64,000 nucleotides of DNA from an uncultured Porticoccus sp. (GTDB lineage Bacteria > Pseudomonadota > Gammaproteobacteria > Pseudomonadales > Porticoccaceae), in NCBI RefSeq assembly GCF_913061305.1, contig NZ_CAJXST010000005.1, positions 1-64,000 of the forward strand, in the 5' to 3' direction. The position numbers and the translations under genes were made by a program. Positions 17,212-25,662 of the stretch are shown here, in pieces (the stretch's first letter is position 1; each line of letters starts with the position of its first letter). A model generated the notes under the pieces. It saw only the letters and a list, made by a program, of their open reading frames with translations, made no database searches and was not told the DNA's origin.

Positions 17212-18843
17212 ATGTCAAAAGTCCCTTTTCTTACCAAGCAGATTACCGCCCCGTACACCATTCCTTCCGGTATTGTGACCACGGCCACGTCAATTATTCA
17301 GCGTATTTTTGACACCATGCCGGAAGTGGGCGTCATCACAACCAAGAGTGTTGGCCTGACGCCGAGATCCGGTTATCGGGAGCCCGTGATCAGCCAGTAC
17401 GCGCCCGGTTGTTTCGTCAATGCGGTGGGGCTCACCAATCCCGGTGCCGAGCAGTTGGCCGCTCAACTGGCAACCCTGCGGGTGCCGGCAGATCGTTTCC
17501 TACTCACCTCCATTTTTGGCGGCAGTGTCGAGGAATTTGTCGAGGTGGCCAAAATTGTCGCCCCGGTATCCGATGGCCTGGAATTGAACCTGTCCTGTCC
17601 CCACGCCAAGGGTTACGGCATGGCGATGGGCCAGGATCCGGAGCTGGTCCGCCAGATCACTGCGGCGGTGAAGGCCGCGGTGGATATTCCGGTGATTCCC
17701 AAGTTGACCCCCAATACCGACAATATCGCCGAGATCGCCAAAGCGGCGGTGGCCGGTGGTGCCGACGCGCTCTGCGCGATCAATACCGTGGGGCCAGGTT
17801 ACACCTCTGCCCACGGCCATCCGGTACTCAGCAACGGTGTCGGCGGCATGTCCGGCAAGGGTGTTCTGCCCATCGGCCTGAAATGCGTGCGGGAAATGGC
17901 CGAGGCGGTGGATTGTCCCATTATCGGTTGCGGCGGTGTCAGCAGTGCTGACGATGTGCGGGCCTTCCGCGATGCCGGTGCCGATATTGTCGGTGTGGGT
18001 TCCGCGCTGATTGGCCTGACCACCGACGAAATGGGCGAGTATTTCCGTACTCTGGAGCGCGACATGGCGCAGGGCAGCAACGCTGCGGAGCAGATGATTC
18101 GCTACGATGTGGATATGCAGTTTCGCCCGGTGATACTGGTGTCCAACGAGCGGGTAACGGACGATATCTGCATTCTTACGTTTGATCGTAAGGTAGACGT
18201 GCAGGCCGGTGAATTTGTCTTTTTATGGATACCCGGGGTGGGTGAAAAACCCTTCTCGGCTCTCACCGACGACCCCTTCTCGCTGGCGGTGATTGATGTG
18301 GGGTTGTTTACCCACGAGTTGATGTCACTGCAGCCCGGCACTGAAGCTTATGTGCGCGGCCCCCATGGCATGGCCGTTGCCCCGCCGGCCGGTGCCAAAA
18401 TCATTACCGTTAGTGGTGGCACCGGTCTCGCGGCGGTTTACCAGCTGGCGAGGGATTTCCCCAACAGTGAAATTTTTACCGGCGCGCGCACCGCGGAGCG
18501 GCTGTATTTCCTCGACGAGTGCCGCAAGATTGCCCCGGTGCATGTCTCCACCGATGATGGCAGCGAAGGCTTCCACGGGTTTGTCACCCAGTTGCTGCGG
18601 GAGTATTTACAACAGCTGCCCCCGGCAGAACGAAAAAATCTCATTTTCTACAATTGCGGGCCGTCCCCGATGGTGCGCGCTGCTGTGGCCGTGGAAAGGG
18701 AGTTCTGCGGTGATGATCAGATCTTCAGTGCCATTGATTACCTGACCAAATGTGGCGTTGGCCTCTGTGGTGCCTGCGCCGCCCCGGACGGGCGAAGAAT
18801 CTGCGTGGATGGCCCCTTCATGGACGGTGCTTCGGTAGTCTAA
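17212..18843 (+). CDS. fused dihydroorotate dehydrogenase: PyrD (class 1) catalytic plus PyrK electron-transfer domains
   Basis: A 543-residue two-part protein. Residues 1 to about 290 are a class 1 dihydroorotate dehydrogenase barrel: NAVGLTNPG substrate loop, NLSCPH with the catalytic Cys129, the SNGVGGMSG loop and FMN-phosphate motifs CGGVSSADD and GVGSALIG. Residues about 305-543 match PyrK: a flavin domain (VQAGEFVFLWIP, KPFSAL), an NAD-type domain (VSGGTGLAAVYQLA) and a C-terminal [2Fe-2S] set (KCGVGLCGACA, RRICVDGP). Separate PyrDB and PyrK subunits normally form the NAD-linked class 1B enzyme. Most gammaproteobacteria use the quinone-linked class 2 PyrD, so a fused class 1B type enzyme is notable. 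Start ATG 17212 has a weak ribosome site. Confidence 0.9.
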   Translation: MSKVPFLTKQITAPYTIPSGIVTTATSIIQRIFDTMPEVGVITTKSVGLTPRSGYREPVISQYAPGCFVNAVGLTNPGAEQLAAQLATLRVPADRFLLTSIFGGSVEEFVEVAKIVAPVSDGLELNLSCPHAKGYGMAMGQDPELVRQITAAVKAAVDIPVIPKLTPNTDNIAEIAKAAVAGGADALCAINTVGPGYTSAHGHPVLSNGVGGMSGKGVLPIGLKCVREMAEAVDCPIIGCGGVSSADDVRAFRDAGADIVGVGSALIGLTTDEMGEYFRTLERDMAQGSNAAEQMIRYDVDMQFRPVILVSNERVTDDICILTFDRKVDVQAGEFVFLWIPGVGEKPFSALTDDPFSLAVIDVGLFTHELMSLQPGTEAYVRGPHGMAVAPPAGAKIITVSGGTGLAAVYQLARDFPNSEIFTGARTAERLYFLDECRKIAPVHVSTDDGSEGFHGFVTQLLREYLQQLPPAERKNLIFYNCGPSPMVRAAVAVEREFCGDDQIFSAIDYLTKCGVGLCGACAAPDGRRICVDGPFMDGASVV

Positions 18844-18846
18844 TCA

Positions 18847-18873
18847 AAACGGCCTGCGGGCCGTTTTTTTTGG
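18847..18873 (+). terminator. Rho-independent terminator after pyrD-pyrK fusion gene
   Basis: AACGGCC-TGC-GGGCCGTT followed by a run of T, directly after the stop codon. Confidence 0.85.
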
Positions 18874-18976
18874 CGGTATCATTTTTTACAGATAGGCCGA
18901 TACAGGTCAACGCGCATTCCGCACAACAAAGCTTATGATGTCATAGCGTAACTTCAACTTGCATGGGACGTCGCGG

Positions 18977-20119
18977 ATGAAAAAAAGCCTAATCACGTTG
19001 GTCGTTCTGGCAGTCCTTGCCGCACTCTTTTATTACTGGTCGCGCCCTGAACCGGTCACTGTCACGGTTGTTCCGGTTGAGCGGGGTGTGGTGGAGCGCA
19101 CCGTGGCCAACACCCGTGCCGGCACCGTCGAAGCCTGCCAGCGCTCCCGGCTGGCGCTGTCCATTGGCGGCCGCATCGACCGGTTGCTGGTGGACGAGGG
19201 CGATCAGGTTGTGGCCGGGCAACTGCTGATGGTGCTGTGGAACAAGGATCGCGAAGCGCAATTACAGGTGGCGCAAGCCTCCGAGGTGTCGGCCCAGCAG
19301 GAGCGCCAGAGTATCTGCATTTCCGCGCAATCCGATCTGCGCGAGGCGCGGCGGTTGACCAACCTGGCGGAAAGAAATCTGGTGTCCGAGGAGTCGGCGG
19401 ATCTGGCCGAATCCAGGGCCCAGGCCAGTTCTGCCAGTTGCGAGGCGGCCAAGGCTCGGGTAGTGCAGGCCGCTGCCGCCGCCTCCGCCGCCGCTGCCGT
19501 GCTCGAGCAGACCTTCCTGCGGGCACCCTTTGACGGCGCCGTCGCCGAGGTGACCGGGGAGGTGGGAGAATATGCCACGCCGTCCCCGCCGGGTGTGATG
19601 ACGCCGCCGGCCATCGACCTGCTCACCGATGACTGTCACTACATCAGTGCGCCCATCGACGAAGTGGACGCCTCGGATATCGCTTTGGGCCTGCCGGTAC
19701 GCGTCACCCTTGATGCCTTCCGCGACCGGGTTTTCCCCGCCACCGTAAGGCGCATTTCGCCCTACATTCTCGATCAGGAAAAACAGGCCCGCACCGTGGA
19801 AGTGGAGGCGGAGCTGGAGCCGTTACCGGAGGATGTCAGACTGCTGGCCGGTTACAGCGCGGATATGGAAATCATTCTCGACAGCGGCGACAACGCCCTG
19901 CGCATTCCCTCGGAACTGGTGGTGGATGACGAGTATGTGCTGGTGGTGGACGGCGAGGGTATCCTGCAACGCCGCCAGATTCACAAGGGTTTGACCAACT
20001 GGCGTTACACCGAGGTGCTGGAAGGGCTGAAAGAAGGCGATCTGATCGTCAGCAATATCGGCAGCGAGGGCGTCGAGGCCGGCGCTCCGGCAAAAATTGG
20101 CCGGACCGCCAATGATTGA
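18977..20119 (+). CDS. HlyD/RND-type periplasmic adaptor subunit
   Basis: A 380-residue membrane-fusion protein. One N-terminal membrane helix (about 4-22), a split biotinyl-lipoyl motif (LSIGGRIDRLLVDEGDQVVA and FLRAPFDGAVAEVTGEVGEY), and a long alanine-rich helical hairpin between them (about 100-185) are visible. Beta-barrel and membrane-proximal parts follow. It would link the inner-membrane ABC transporter encoded next to an outer-membrane channel. The ATG at 18977 starts the signal helix. Its end overlaps the ATPase start by eight bases. Confidence 0.88.
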   Translation: MKKSLITLVVLAVLAALFYYWSRPEPVTVTVVPVERGVVERTVANTRAGTVEACQRSRLALSIGGRIDRLLVDEGDQVVAGQLLMVLWNKDREAQLQVAQASEVSAQQERQSICISAQSDLREARRLTNLAERNLVSEESADLAESRAQASSASCEAAKARVVQAAAAASAAAAVLEQTFLRAPFDGAVAEVTGEVGEYATPSPPGVMTPPAIDLLTDDCHYISAPIDEVDASDIALGLPVRVTLDAFRDRVFPATVRRISPYILDQEKQARTVEVEAELEPLPEDVRLLAGYSADMEIILDSGDNALRIPSELVVDDEYVLVVDGEGILQRRQIHKGLTNWRYTEVLEGLKEGDLIVSNIGSEGVEAGAPAKIGRTAND

Positions 20120-20816
20120 ACTGCAGGACGTCAACAAGACCTATCTGGTGGGTGAGTCGCCGCTTCGGGCGCTGCGGGACGTGAATATCACCATCGACGC
20201 CGGGGAGTACCTGTCGGTGATGGGACCTTCCGGCTCGGGAAAGTCCACCCTGCTCAACATGGTCGGACTGCTGGATCGCCCGGACAGCGGCAGCTACCGC
20301 CTGGAGGGAACCGCCACGGAAGAACTGGGCGAGGAGGCGCGGGCGCGATTGCGCGCCGACTACGTCGGTTTCATCTTTCAGGCATTTCACCTGATCAATC
20401 GCCTGACCACTCTGGAAAATGTCGAGTTGCCCATGATGCTGGCGGGCATCTCCCCCAAAAAACGCCGCCAGAGCGCGCTGGGTGTGCTGGAGCAGGTGGG
20501 TTTGGCGGACCGGGCCGGGCACCGGCCCAACCAGCTTTCCGGGGGGCAGCTACAGCGGGTGGCCATCGCCCGGGCCATCGTCATGAAGCCGCGCATCCTG
20601 TTGGCGGACGAGCCCACCGGCAACCTGGATCAGGCCTCCGGCGCCGAGGTGGTGGAGGTGCTGGAAAATCTCAATCGCGAGGGCATTACCCTGCTGGTGG
20701 TGACCCACGACGCCCAGCTCGGCAAGCGGGCCCGGCGGCGCATCCGCATGGTGGATGGTCAGATCGAATCCGACACTGGTGATGGCAATGCGCCTGCTGG
20801 ATCAACTGCACTTTAA
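20112..20816 (+). CDS. ABC transporter ATP-binding protein (MacB/LolD type)
   Basis: A 234-residue ATPase with Walker [10 protein letters not shown] (about 38-46), Q-loop FIFQAFHL, signature [14 protein letters not shown], Walker [13 protein letters not shown] and the switch histidine in VVTHD. It is closest to the MacB/LolD/FtsE class that drives envelope exporters. The start at 20112 overlaps the adaptor gene. The end overlaps the first permease gene by about 35 bases, showing tight operon coupling. Confidence 0.92.
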   Translation: MIELQDVNKTYLVGESPLRALRDVNITIDAGEYLSVMGPSGSGKSTLLNMVGLLDRPDSGSYRLEGTATEELGEEARARLRADYVGFIFQAFHLINRLTTLENVELPMMLAGISPKKRRQSALGVLEQVGLADRAGHRPNQLSGGQLQRVAIARAIVMKPRILLADEPTGNLDQASGAEVVEVLENLNREGITLLVVTHDAQLGKRARRRIRMVDGQIESDTGDGNAPAGSTAL

Positions 20817-21999
20817 CGGCCAGCTCTTTTTGCGCCACCGGGTGCGCACCGTGCTGCTATTGCTCGCGGTGGGGCTGGGCGTGGCCTCGGTGATTATGCT
20901 CACCAGCCTGGGTGAAGGCGCCCGCCGCTATGTGGACCGGGAATTTTCGGCACTGGGCAATCAGTTGTTGATCATTCTGCCCGGTCGCAAGGAAACCACC
21001 GGCGGCGCGCCACCCATCTACGGCGCTGCGCCCCGGGACCTGACCCTGGAAGATGCCCAGGCGCTGGAGCGCCTGCCGGCAGTCAGGGCGGTGGCCCCGG
21101 TGATCGCCGGCACCGCGCCGGTTTCTCGGGGCAGTCGCTCCCGGGAGGTGATCGTGCTGGGCAGCACCTCGGCCATCTTTCAGGTGCGCAAGATGGATGT
21201 GGCTCAGGGAAAAATCCTGCCGGAGCGTGCACGCAGTGAGGCCCTGGCGGTGTGCGTGCTGGGCTCCAAGCTGAAACTGGAGCTGTTTGGCAACCGCCGC
21301 GCCATTGGCGAGTGGGTGCGGGCGGGCGACCGCCGCATGCGGGTGATCGGCGTGCTGGAGGAACGCGGCGAATCCCTGGGACTGGATCTGCGGGACATGA
21401 TCATTGTGCCGGTGCGCACCGCCGAACAGATGTTCAACTCGCCGGGACTGTTCCGGGTGTTGCTGGAGCTGGATGCCAATGCCGATTTCGATCGGGTTGA
21501 AGACCGGGTACGCGGGGTAATCCGCGAGCGCCACGAAGGCGAGGATGACGTTACCCTGATCAGCCAGGATTCCATGCTCGCTGCCTTCAATAATATCCTC
21601 ACCACCCTGACACTGGCCATCGCCGCCATCGCGGCCGTCAGTCTGCTGGTGGCGGGCATCCTGATCATGAATATCAGCCTGATTTCCGTCAGCCAGCGGC
21701 GCCGGGAAATCGGTCTGTTGAAAGCATTGGGCGGCAGCAGCCGTCAGGTGAGGCAGCTGTTTCTCGGGGAATCCCTGCTGCTGGTAAGCCTGGGTTCCGT
21801 GGCCGGCGTTGCCGTGGCCTGGGTGGCGGTGCTGGTTGTCGCCCGGCTCTGGCCTGCCTTCCCTCTGGCACCACCCTGGTGGTCGGTCCCCGCAGCGGTG
21901 GCCACGGCGCTGCTGTCGGGACTGGTGTTCTCGCTGATTCCGGCGCGGCGCGCGGCGGCCCTGGACCCGGTGCTGGCCATGCGGGGGCAGGACCTGTGA
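20782..21999 (+). CDS. ABC transporter permease (MacB-like), first subunit
   Basis: A 405-residue MacB-type permease: TM1 at about 20-40 (VRTVLLLLAVGLGVASVIML), a periplasmic MacB_PCD domain (about 45-275), and three C-terminal membrane helices within the FtsX domain, with the conserved run QRRREIGLLKALGGSSRQV. ATG 20782 or 20788 are both possible starts inside the ATPase gene. Pairing with the second permease suggests a heterodimeric exporter. The substrate cannot be read from sequence. Confidence 0.88.
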   Translation: MAMRLLDQLHFNGQLFLRHRVRTVLLLLAVGLGVASVIMLTSLGEGARRYVDREFSALGNQLLIILPGRKETTGGAPPIYGAAPRDLTLEDAQALERLPAVRAVAPVIAGTAPVSRGSRSREVIVLGSTSAIFQVRKMDVAQGKILPERARSEALAVCVLGSKLKLELFGNRRAIGEWVRAGDRRMRVIGVLEERGESLGLDLRDMIIVPVRTAEQMFNSPGLFRVLLELDANADFDRVEDRVRGVIRERHEGEDDVTLISQDSMLAAFNNILTTLTLAIAAIAAVSLLVAGILIMNISLISVSQRRREIGLLKALGGSSRQVRQLFLGESLLLVSLGSVAGVAVAWVAVLVVARLWPAFPLAPPWWSVPAAVATALLSGLVFSLIPARRAAALDPVLAMRGQDL

Positions 22000-23192
22000 A
22001 TTTTCTCGATTACCTGCGCTGGATTTTCCTGGCCCTGTGGATGCAGCGCCTGCGATCCGTGCTGACCATTGTCGGTTTTGCCATCGGCATCGCCGCCATG
22101 GTGCTGCTGAGTTCCCTGGGTGAGGGGCTGCGGCAATTCGTGATCCAGGAGTTTACCCAGTTCGGCAGCCATATCGTCGCCATTACCCCGGGCAAGACCG
22201 AGACTTTTGGCATGGGCGGCATCCTCAATACCACCCGTCCCCTGTCCCTGGAGGACTCCGAAGTACTGAGGCGCATCCCGGGGGTGGAACAGGTGGTGCC
22301 GGTGGTGTTCGGTACCGCGCAGATCAAGGCGGTGGGGCGCAGCCGCTACACCGACGTGGCCGGCGTTGGCGCCCTGGCGGACAAGGCCTGGAAACTGGAG
22401 GTGTCACAGGGTTCGTTCCTGCCCCAGGAAGACATTCAGCGGGCGCGGGCCTTTGCGGTACTGGGCAGCAAACTGAAACGGGAGCTGTTCGGCGGTGACA
22501 ATCCCCTGGGGGAATTTGTGCACATTGGCGGTAACCGCTTCCGGGTGATCGGCGTGATGGCGCCGAAAGGGCAGTTCCTCGGCACCGACCTGGATGACAT
22601 GATCTACATCCCCGCCAACAAGGGACTGCAGATATTCAACCGCGAAAGCCTCATGGAGGTGGACGTTTTCTACAGCCCCGCCGTGCCCACCGACCGGCTC
22701 ACGGAAAACATCAGACGGTTGCTGATCGAGCGCCACGGTTTCGAGGATTTCACCATCGTCACCCAGGATCAGATGATGGCGACCATGGACAATATCCTGC
22801 GCATCCTGAAATACGCCGGCGGTGGGCTGGGGGCGATTTCCCTGCTGGTGGGGGCCGTCGGTATCACCACTATCCTGATGATTACCGTGACCGAACGCAC
22901 CTCCGAGGTGGGGTTGTTGCGGGCCCTGGGCAGCACTCGCAGTCAGGTGCGCAACCTGTTTCTGGGTGAGGCGGTGATGCTGGGGTTGGTGGGCGGACTG
23001 GCCGGTGTGCTGGTGATCGCCCTGCTGGTGGTGGGGGTAAGACTGTTTGTGCCGGGACTGCCGGTGGCTCTGAAGGGAGAGATCGTGCTGGTGGCACTTA
23101 TCGTGTCCATGCTGATCGGCCTGATGGCCGGTGTGCGACCGGCGCTGAATGCCACCCGGCTCAGCCCCATCGATGCCCTAAGGGCTGAATAG
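21996..23192 (+). CDS. ABC transporter permease (MacB-like), second subunit
   Basis: A 398-residue paralogue of the preceding permease with the same layout: TM1 (LRSVLTIVGFAIGIAAMVLL), MacB_PCD domain, and three FtsX-domain helices with TERTSEVGLLRALGSTRSQV. I chose GTG 21996, overlapping the previous TGA in a GTGA junction; the longer frame back to 21879 is out-of-frame shadow of the first permease. The four genes 18977-23192 form one export operon. It converges on lpxH with nine bases between. Confidence 0.88.
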   Translation: MNFLDYLRWIFLALWMQRLRSVLTIVGFAIGIAAMVLLSSLGEGLRQFVIQEFTQFGSHIVAITPGKTETFGMGGILNTTRPLSLEDSEVLRRIPGVEQVVPVVFGTAQIKAVGRSRYTDVAGVGALADKAWKLEVSQGSFLPQEDIQRARAFAVLGSKLKRELFGGDNPLGEFVHIGGNRFRVIGVMAPKGQFLGTDLDDMIYIPANKGLQIFNRESLMEVDVFYSPAVPTDRLTENIRRLLIERHGFEDFTIVTQDQMMATMDNILRILKYAGGGLGAISLLVGAVGITTILMITVTERTSEVGLLRALGSTRSQVRNLFLGEAVMLGLVGGLAGVLVIALLVVGVRLFVPGLPVALKGEIVLVALIVSMLIGLMAGVRPALNATRLSPIDALRAE

Positions 23193-23201
23193 ACGCCCGG
23201 T

Positions 23202-23924
23202 TCAGCTTTCTTCGATGGGGAAAGAAACCAGTTCCGGTGCGTGCTCGCTTTCGATGCGGATATACCAGCCCCGTTGATGCCAGTCACCTAGTACCAGCCG
23301 CTCGCCGTAGGCCATATAGTGGTGATAGGGACGGTGGGTGTGGCCGTGAATCATCAGTTTCACCTGATACTCTGCCATCAGTTGTGCCACCGCCTCCTCC
23401 GACACATCCATGATATTGTCCGACTTGTTGGCGTTGGCCCGCATACTCTTCTGTCGCCATTCCACCGCCATCTTCTGGCGTTTTTTCAGGGGCAGGTGGC
23501 GCAACAGAAATTTCACCAGCGGATGGCGGTACCTGCGGCGAAATTTCTGATAGTCGGCATCGCCGGTACACAGAGTATCGCCATGCAGAAGCAGCACGCG
23601 CTGGCCGCCCAGCTCCGCGAGATGGTGGTCGGGCAGCAGGGTGGCTCCGCTTTCCCGGGCGAATTGTTTGCCGATCATGAAATCGCGATTGCCGTGGGTA
23701 AAGAACAGACTGACACCGCTATCGGACAGTTTTTTCAGCGCGGCAATTACCTGGCGGGCCAATGGTGCGGGGTCGTCATCCCCGATCCAGGCCTCAAACA
23801 GATCGCCGAGGATATACAGTGCCTCGACGTCGTCGGTCTGGTTTTCCAGAAAAGCAAAAAACGCCCGGGTTACCGCCGGGCGTTCTGGGGAGAGGTGCAG
23901 ATCGGAAATCAGCAGTGTGGTCAT
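23202..23924 (-). CDS. lpxH: UDP-2,3-diacylglucosamine diphosphatase
   Basis: LpxH cleaves UDP-2,3-diacylglucosamine to lipid X and UMP in lipid A synthesis, at the inner face of the inner membrane. The 240-residue calcineurin-like phosphoesterase has all metal motifs: ISDLHLS, LGDLFEAWIGDD, THGNRDF, LLHGDTLCT and MIHGHTHRP. The ATG at 23924 is preceded by AGGTGG at good spacing. It follows ppiB at 49 bases on the same strand, a pairing also seen in other gammaproteobacteria. Confidence 0.95.
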   Translation of the reverse strand: MTTLLISDLHLSPERPAVTRAFFAFLENQTDDVEALYILGDLFEAWIGDDDPAPLARQVIAALKKLSDSGVSLFFTHGNRDFMIGKQFARESGATLLPDHHLAELGGQRVLLLHGDTLCTGDADYQKFRRRYRHPLVKFLLRHLPLKKRQKMAVEWRQKSMRANANKSDNIMDVSEEAVAQLMAEYQVKLMIHGHTHRPYHHYMAYGERLVLGDWHQRGWYIRIESEHAPELVSFPIEES

Positions 23925-23956
23925 CAGCACCACCTGCCGTGGCCGGGAGCGGCCTT

Positions 23957-23994
23957 ATTTATCCGCATAGGCATCATTTATCCGCATAGGCATC
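23957..23994. repeat. perfect 19-base tandem duplication at the ppiB stop
   Basis: ATTTATCCGCATAGGCATC occurs twice head to tail. The ppiB stop codon TGA is made across the junction of the two copies; without the duplication the reading frame would end at TAA after the same last residue, so the protein is unchanged. Confidence 0.9.
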
Positions 23995-24483
23995 GCTGAC
24001 GGTGACCTTCTGGATTTCTACCGGATCCTTGGGTACATCCTGATGCATGCCGTGACGGCCAGTGGGTACACCCTTGATTTTGTTGACCACATCCATGCCA
24101 TCGGTGACCCGGGCAAATACCGCATAGCCCCAACCCTGGGGATTCTTGCCACTGTGGTTGAGGAAGGTGTTATCGGCGACGTTGATGAAAAACTGCGAGC
24201 TGGCGGAATGGGGGTCATTGGTCCGCGCCATCGCCAGGGTGCCAGTCTCATTGGCCAGGCCGTTATCGGCCTCATTCTGAATGGAATCGCGGGTGGGTTT
24301 GCTCTGCATATCGGCGGTCATGCCGCCGCCCTGAATCATGAATCCGTCAATGACGCGATGGAAGACAGTTCCTTCATAGAAACCGTCGCGGCAGTACTGC
24401 AAAAAATTAGCGGAGGAAACCGGTGCTTTTTCGAAGTCCAGCTCAAGGCTGACATCGCCGTAATTTGTGTGCAGTGTAATCAT
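23974..24483 (-). CDS. ppiB: peptidyl-prolyl cis-trans isomerase B (cyclophilin)
   Basis: A 169-residue cytoplasmic cyclophilin that speeds prolyl isomerisation in folding proteins. No signal peptide. The active-site run is [13 protein letters not shown], with [20 protein letters not shown] and [15 protein letters not shown] after it. The length is typical for PpiB. A 19-base tandem duplication covers its stop codon. It lies upstream of lpxH. Confidence 0.95.
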   Translation of the reverse strand: MITLHTNYGDVSLELDFEKAPVSSANFLQYCRDGFYEGTVFHRVIDGFMIQGGGMTADMQSKPTRDSIQNEADNGLANETGTLAMARTNDPHSASSQFFINVADNTFLNHSGKNPQGWGYAVFARVTDGMDVVNKIKGVPTGRHGMHQDVPKDPVEIQKVTVSDAYADK

Positions 24484-24594
24484 CTGTAGTGGATCCTGTG
24501 ACTGTCAAAAGAGGTGCGTATATTACGTTTTTCAGGGTTGAATTTAAACTGCTTTGCAGCGGGTTGGCGGCGATGCCCGGGCTTCACAGCAAGT

Positions 24595-25494
24595 TCAGGG
24601 GGTGTGGGTATCCTCCGGGCGCAGGTGCGGGGTGATCGCCGGCTCCTCAATGCGTGCCTGCCAGCCCTGTATTCCAGCGCACAGCAGGATCAGGCCGATC
24701 CCGATCCACAGGCCCAGATTGGGGTAAAACTGCCAGAAGATCATGTCCACGCCGAGCGCCATGATGATGGCCGTGTACTGAAACGGTGCCACGATCACCG
24801 GCTTGCCCACCCGGTAGGCCGCCACCATCATGATAAAACCGAATGCACCGCCGCTGCCGGAGACCAGAACCATCATCAGCGTTTTGTTGTCCAGGGCGAT
24901 CCAGGCCTCCTGCTGCCAGAAAAATGCCGCCAGCAAAAGCGGGATATAGATGTAATAGTTCATCGACCAGTCCGATTCGGTGCGGGACAGATAGCGCGAC
25001 CAGAGAATCATGATGGCAAAAGCGAGGGGCAGGACCGTCAGCGCCAGATAGTGCCAGCCGGAATTGCTGACATCCGGCTTCAGCACCAGACAGACTCCGA
25101 TAAAACCGGTGATGGTGGCCAGCCACTGAATGGCATTGGCCCGCTCCTTGAGAATCAGTGGCGATATGGCCGAGATCAGGATCGGTGCACCCGCAGTAGC
25201 GGCACTCACTGCACTGATCGGAAAATGCTTGATCGCCACATAGTAGCCGAGGCTGATCACGGTAAAGAACAGGCTGCGCAACAGTTGGTGCACGGGTTTG
25301 CTGACACGCAGGGTTCGCAGGCGGCCGGTGGCCAGAATAAACACCGTCAGCACCAGCAGTGAAGCGGCGGTACGCAGGCAGATCATCTGGCCGAGGGGGA
25401 TTGTCTCCAGCAGGCGCTTCGCCACCGAGTCGCCCACCAGGAAAAACACCAGGCAGAGCTGCAGGTAGAGAATGGCTCGGAGATTGGGGTGCAT
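24595..25494 (-). CDS. EamA/DMT-superfamily transporter
   Basis: A 299-residue inner-membrane protein with about ten hydrophobic helices arranged as two EamA repeats (about 5-140 and 150-285). It resembles RhaT/YdcZ-like drug/metabolite exporters; the substrate is unknown. The C-terminal tail (ARIEEPAITPHLRPEDTHTP) is polar. It is divergent from glnS, with about 170 bases between that must hold both promoters. Confidence 0.85.
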   Translation of the reverse strand: MHPNLRAILYLQLCLVFFLVGDSVAKRLLETIPLGQMICLRTAASLLVLTVFILATGRLRTLRVSKPVHQLLRSLFFTVISLGYYVAIKHFPISAVSAATAGAPILISAISPLILKERANAIQWLATITGFIGVCLVLKPDVSNSGWHYLALTVLPLAFAIMILWSRYLSRTESDWSMNYYIYIPLLLAAFFWQQEAWIALDNKTLMMVLVSGSGGAFGFIMMVAAYRVGKPVIVAPFQYTAIIMALGVDMIFWQFYPNLGLWIGIGLILLCAGIQGWQARIEEPAITPHLRPEDTHTP

Positions 25495-25662
25495 GGCGGG
25501 AATAGGATTAACTCGCGGCTCGATTCTGGTGTTTTACAGAGGATTCATGCAGGGCGGAAGCAGAAGAATCCCGGGCGGTTGGCGATCAGTTGTTTATACA
25601 GGCTTCCCCGGAGGCTATAATCCGGCTCTTTTTTGCGGAGGATGGCCCGGCGGGGCTGCAGT

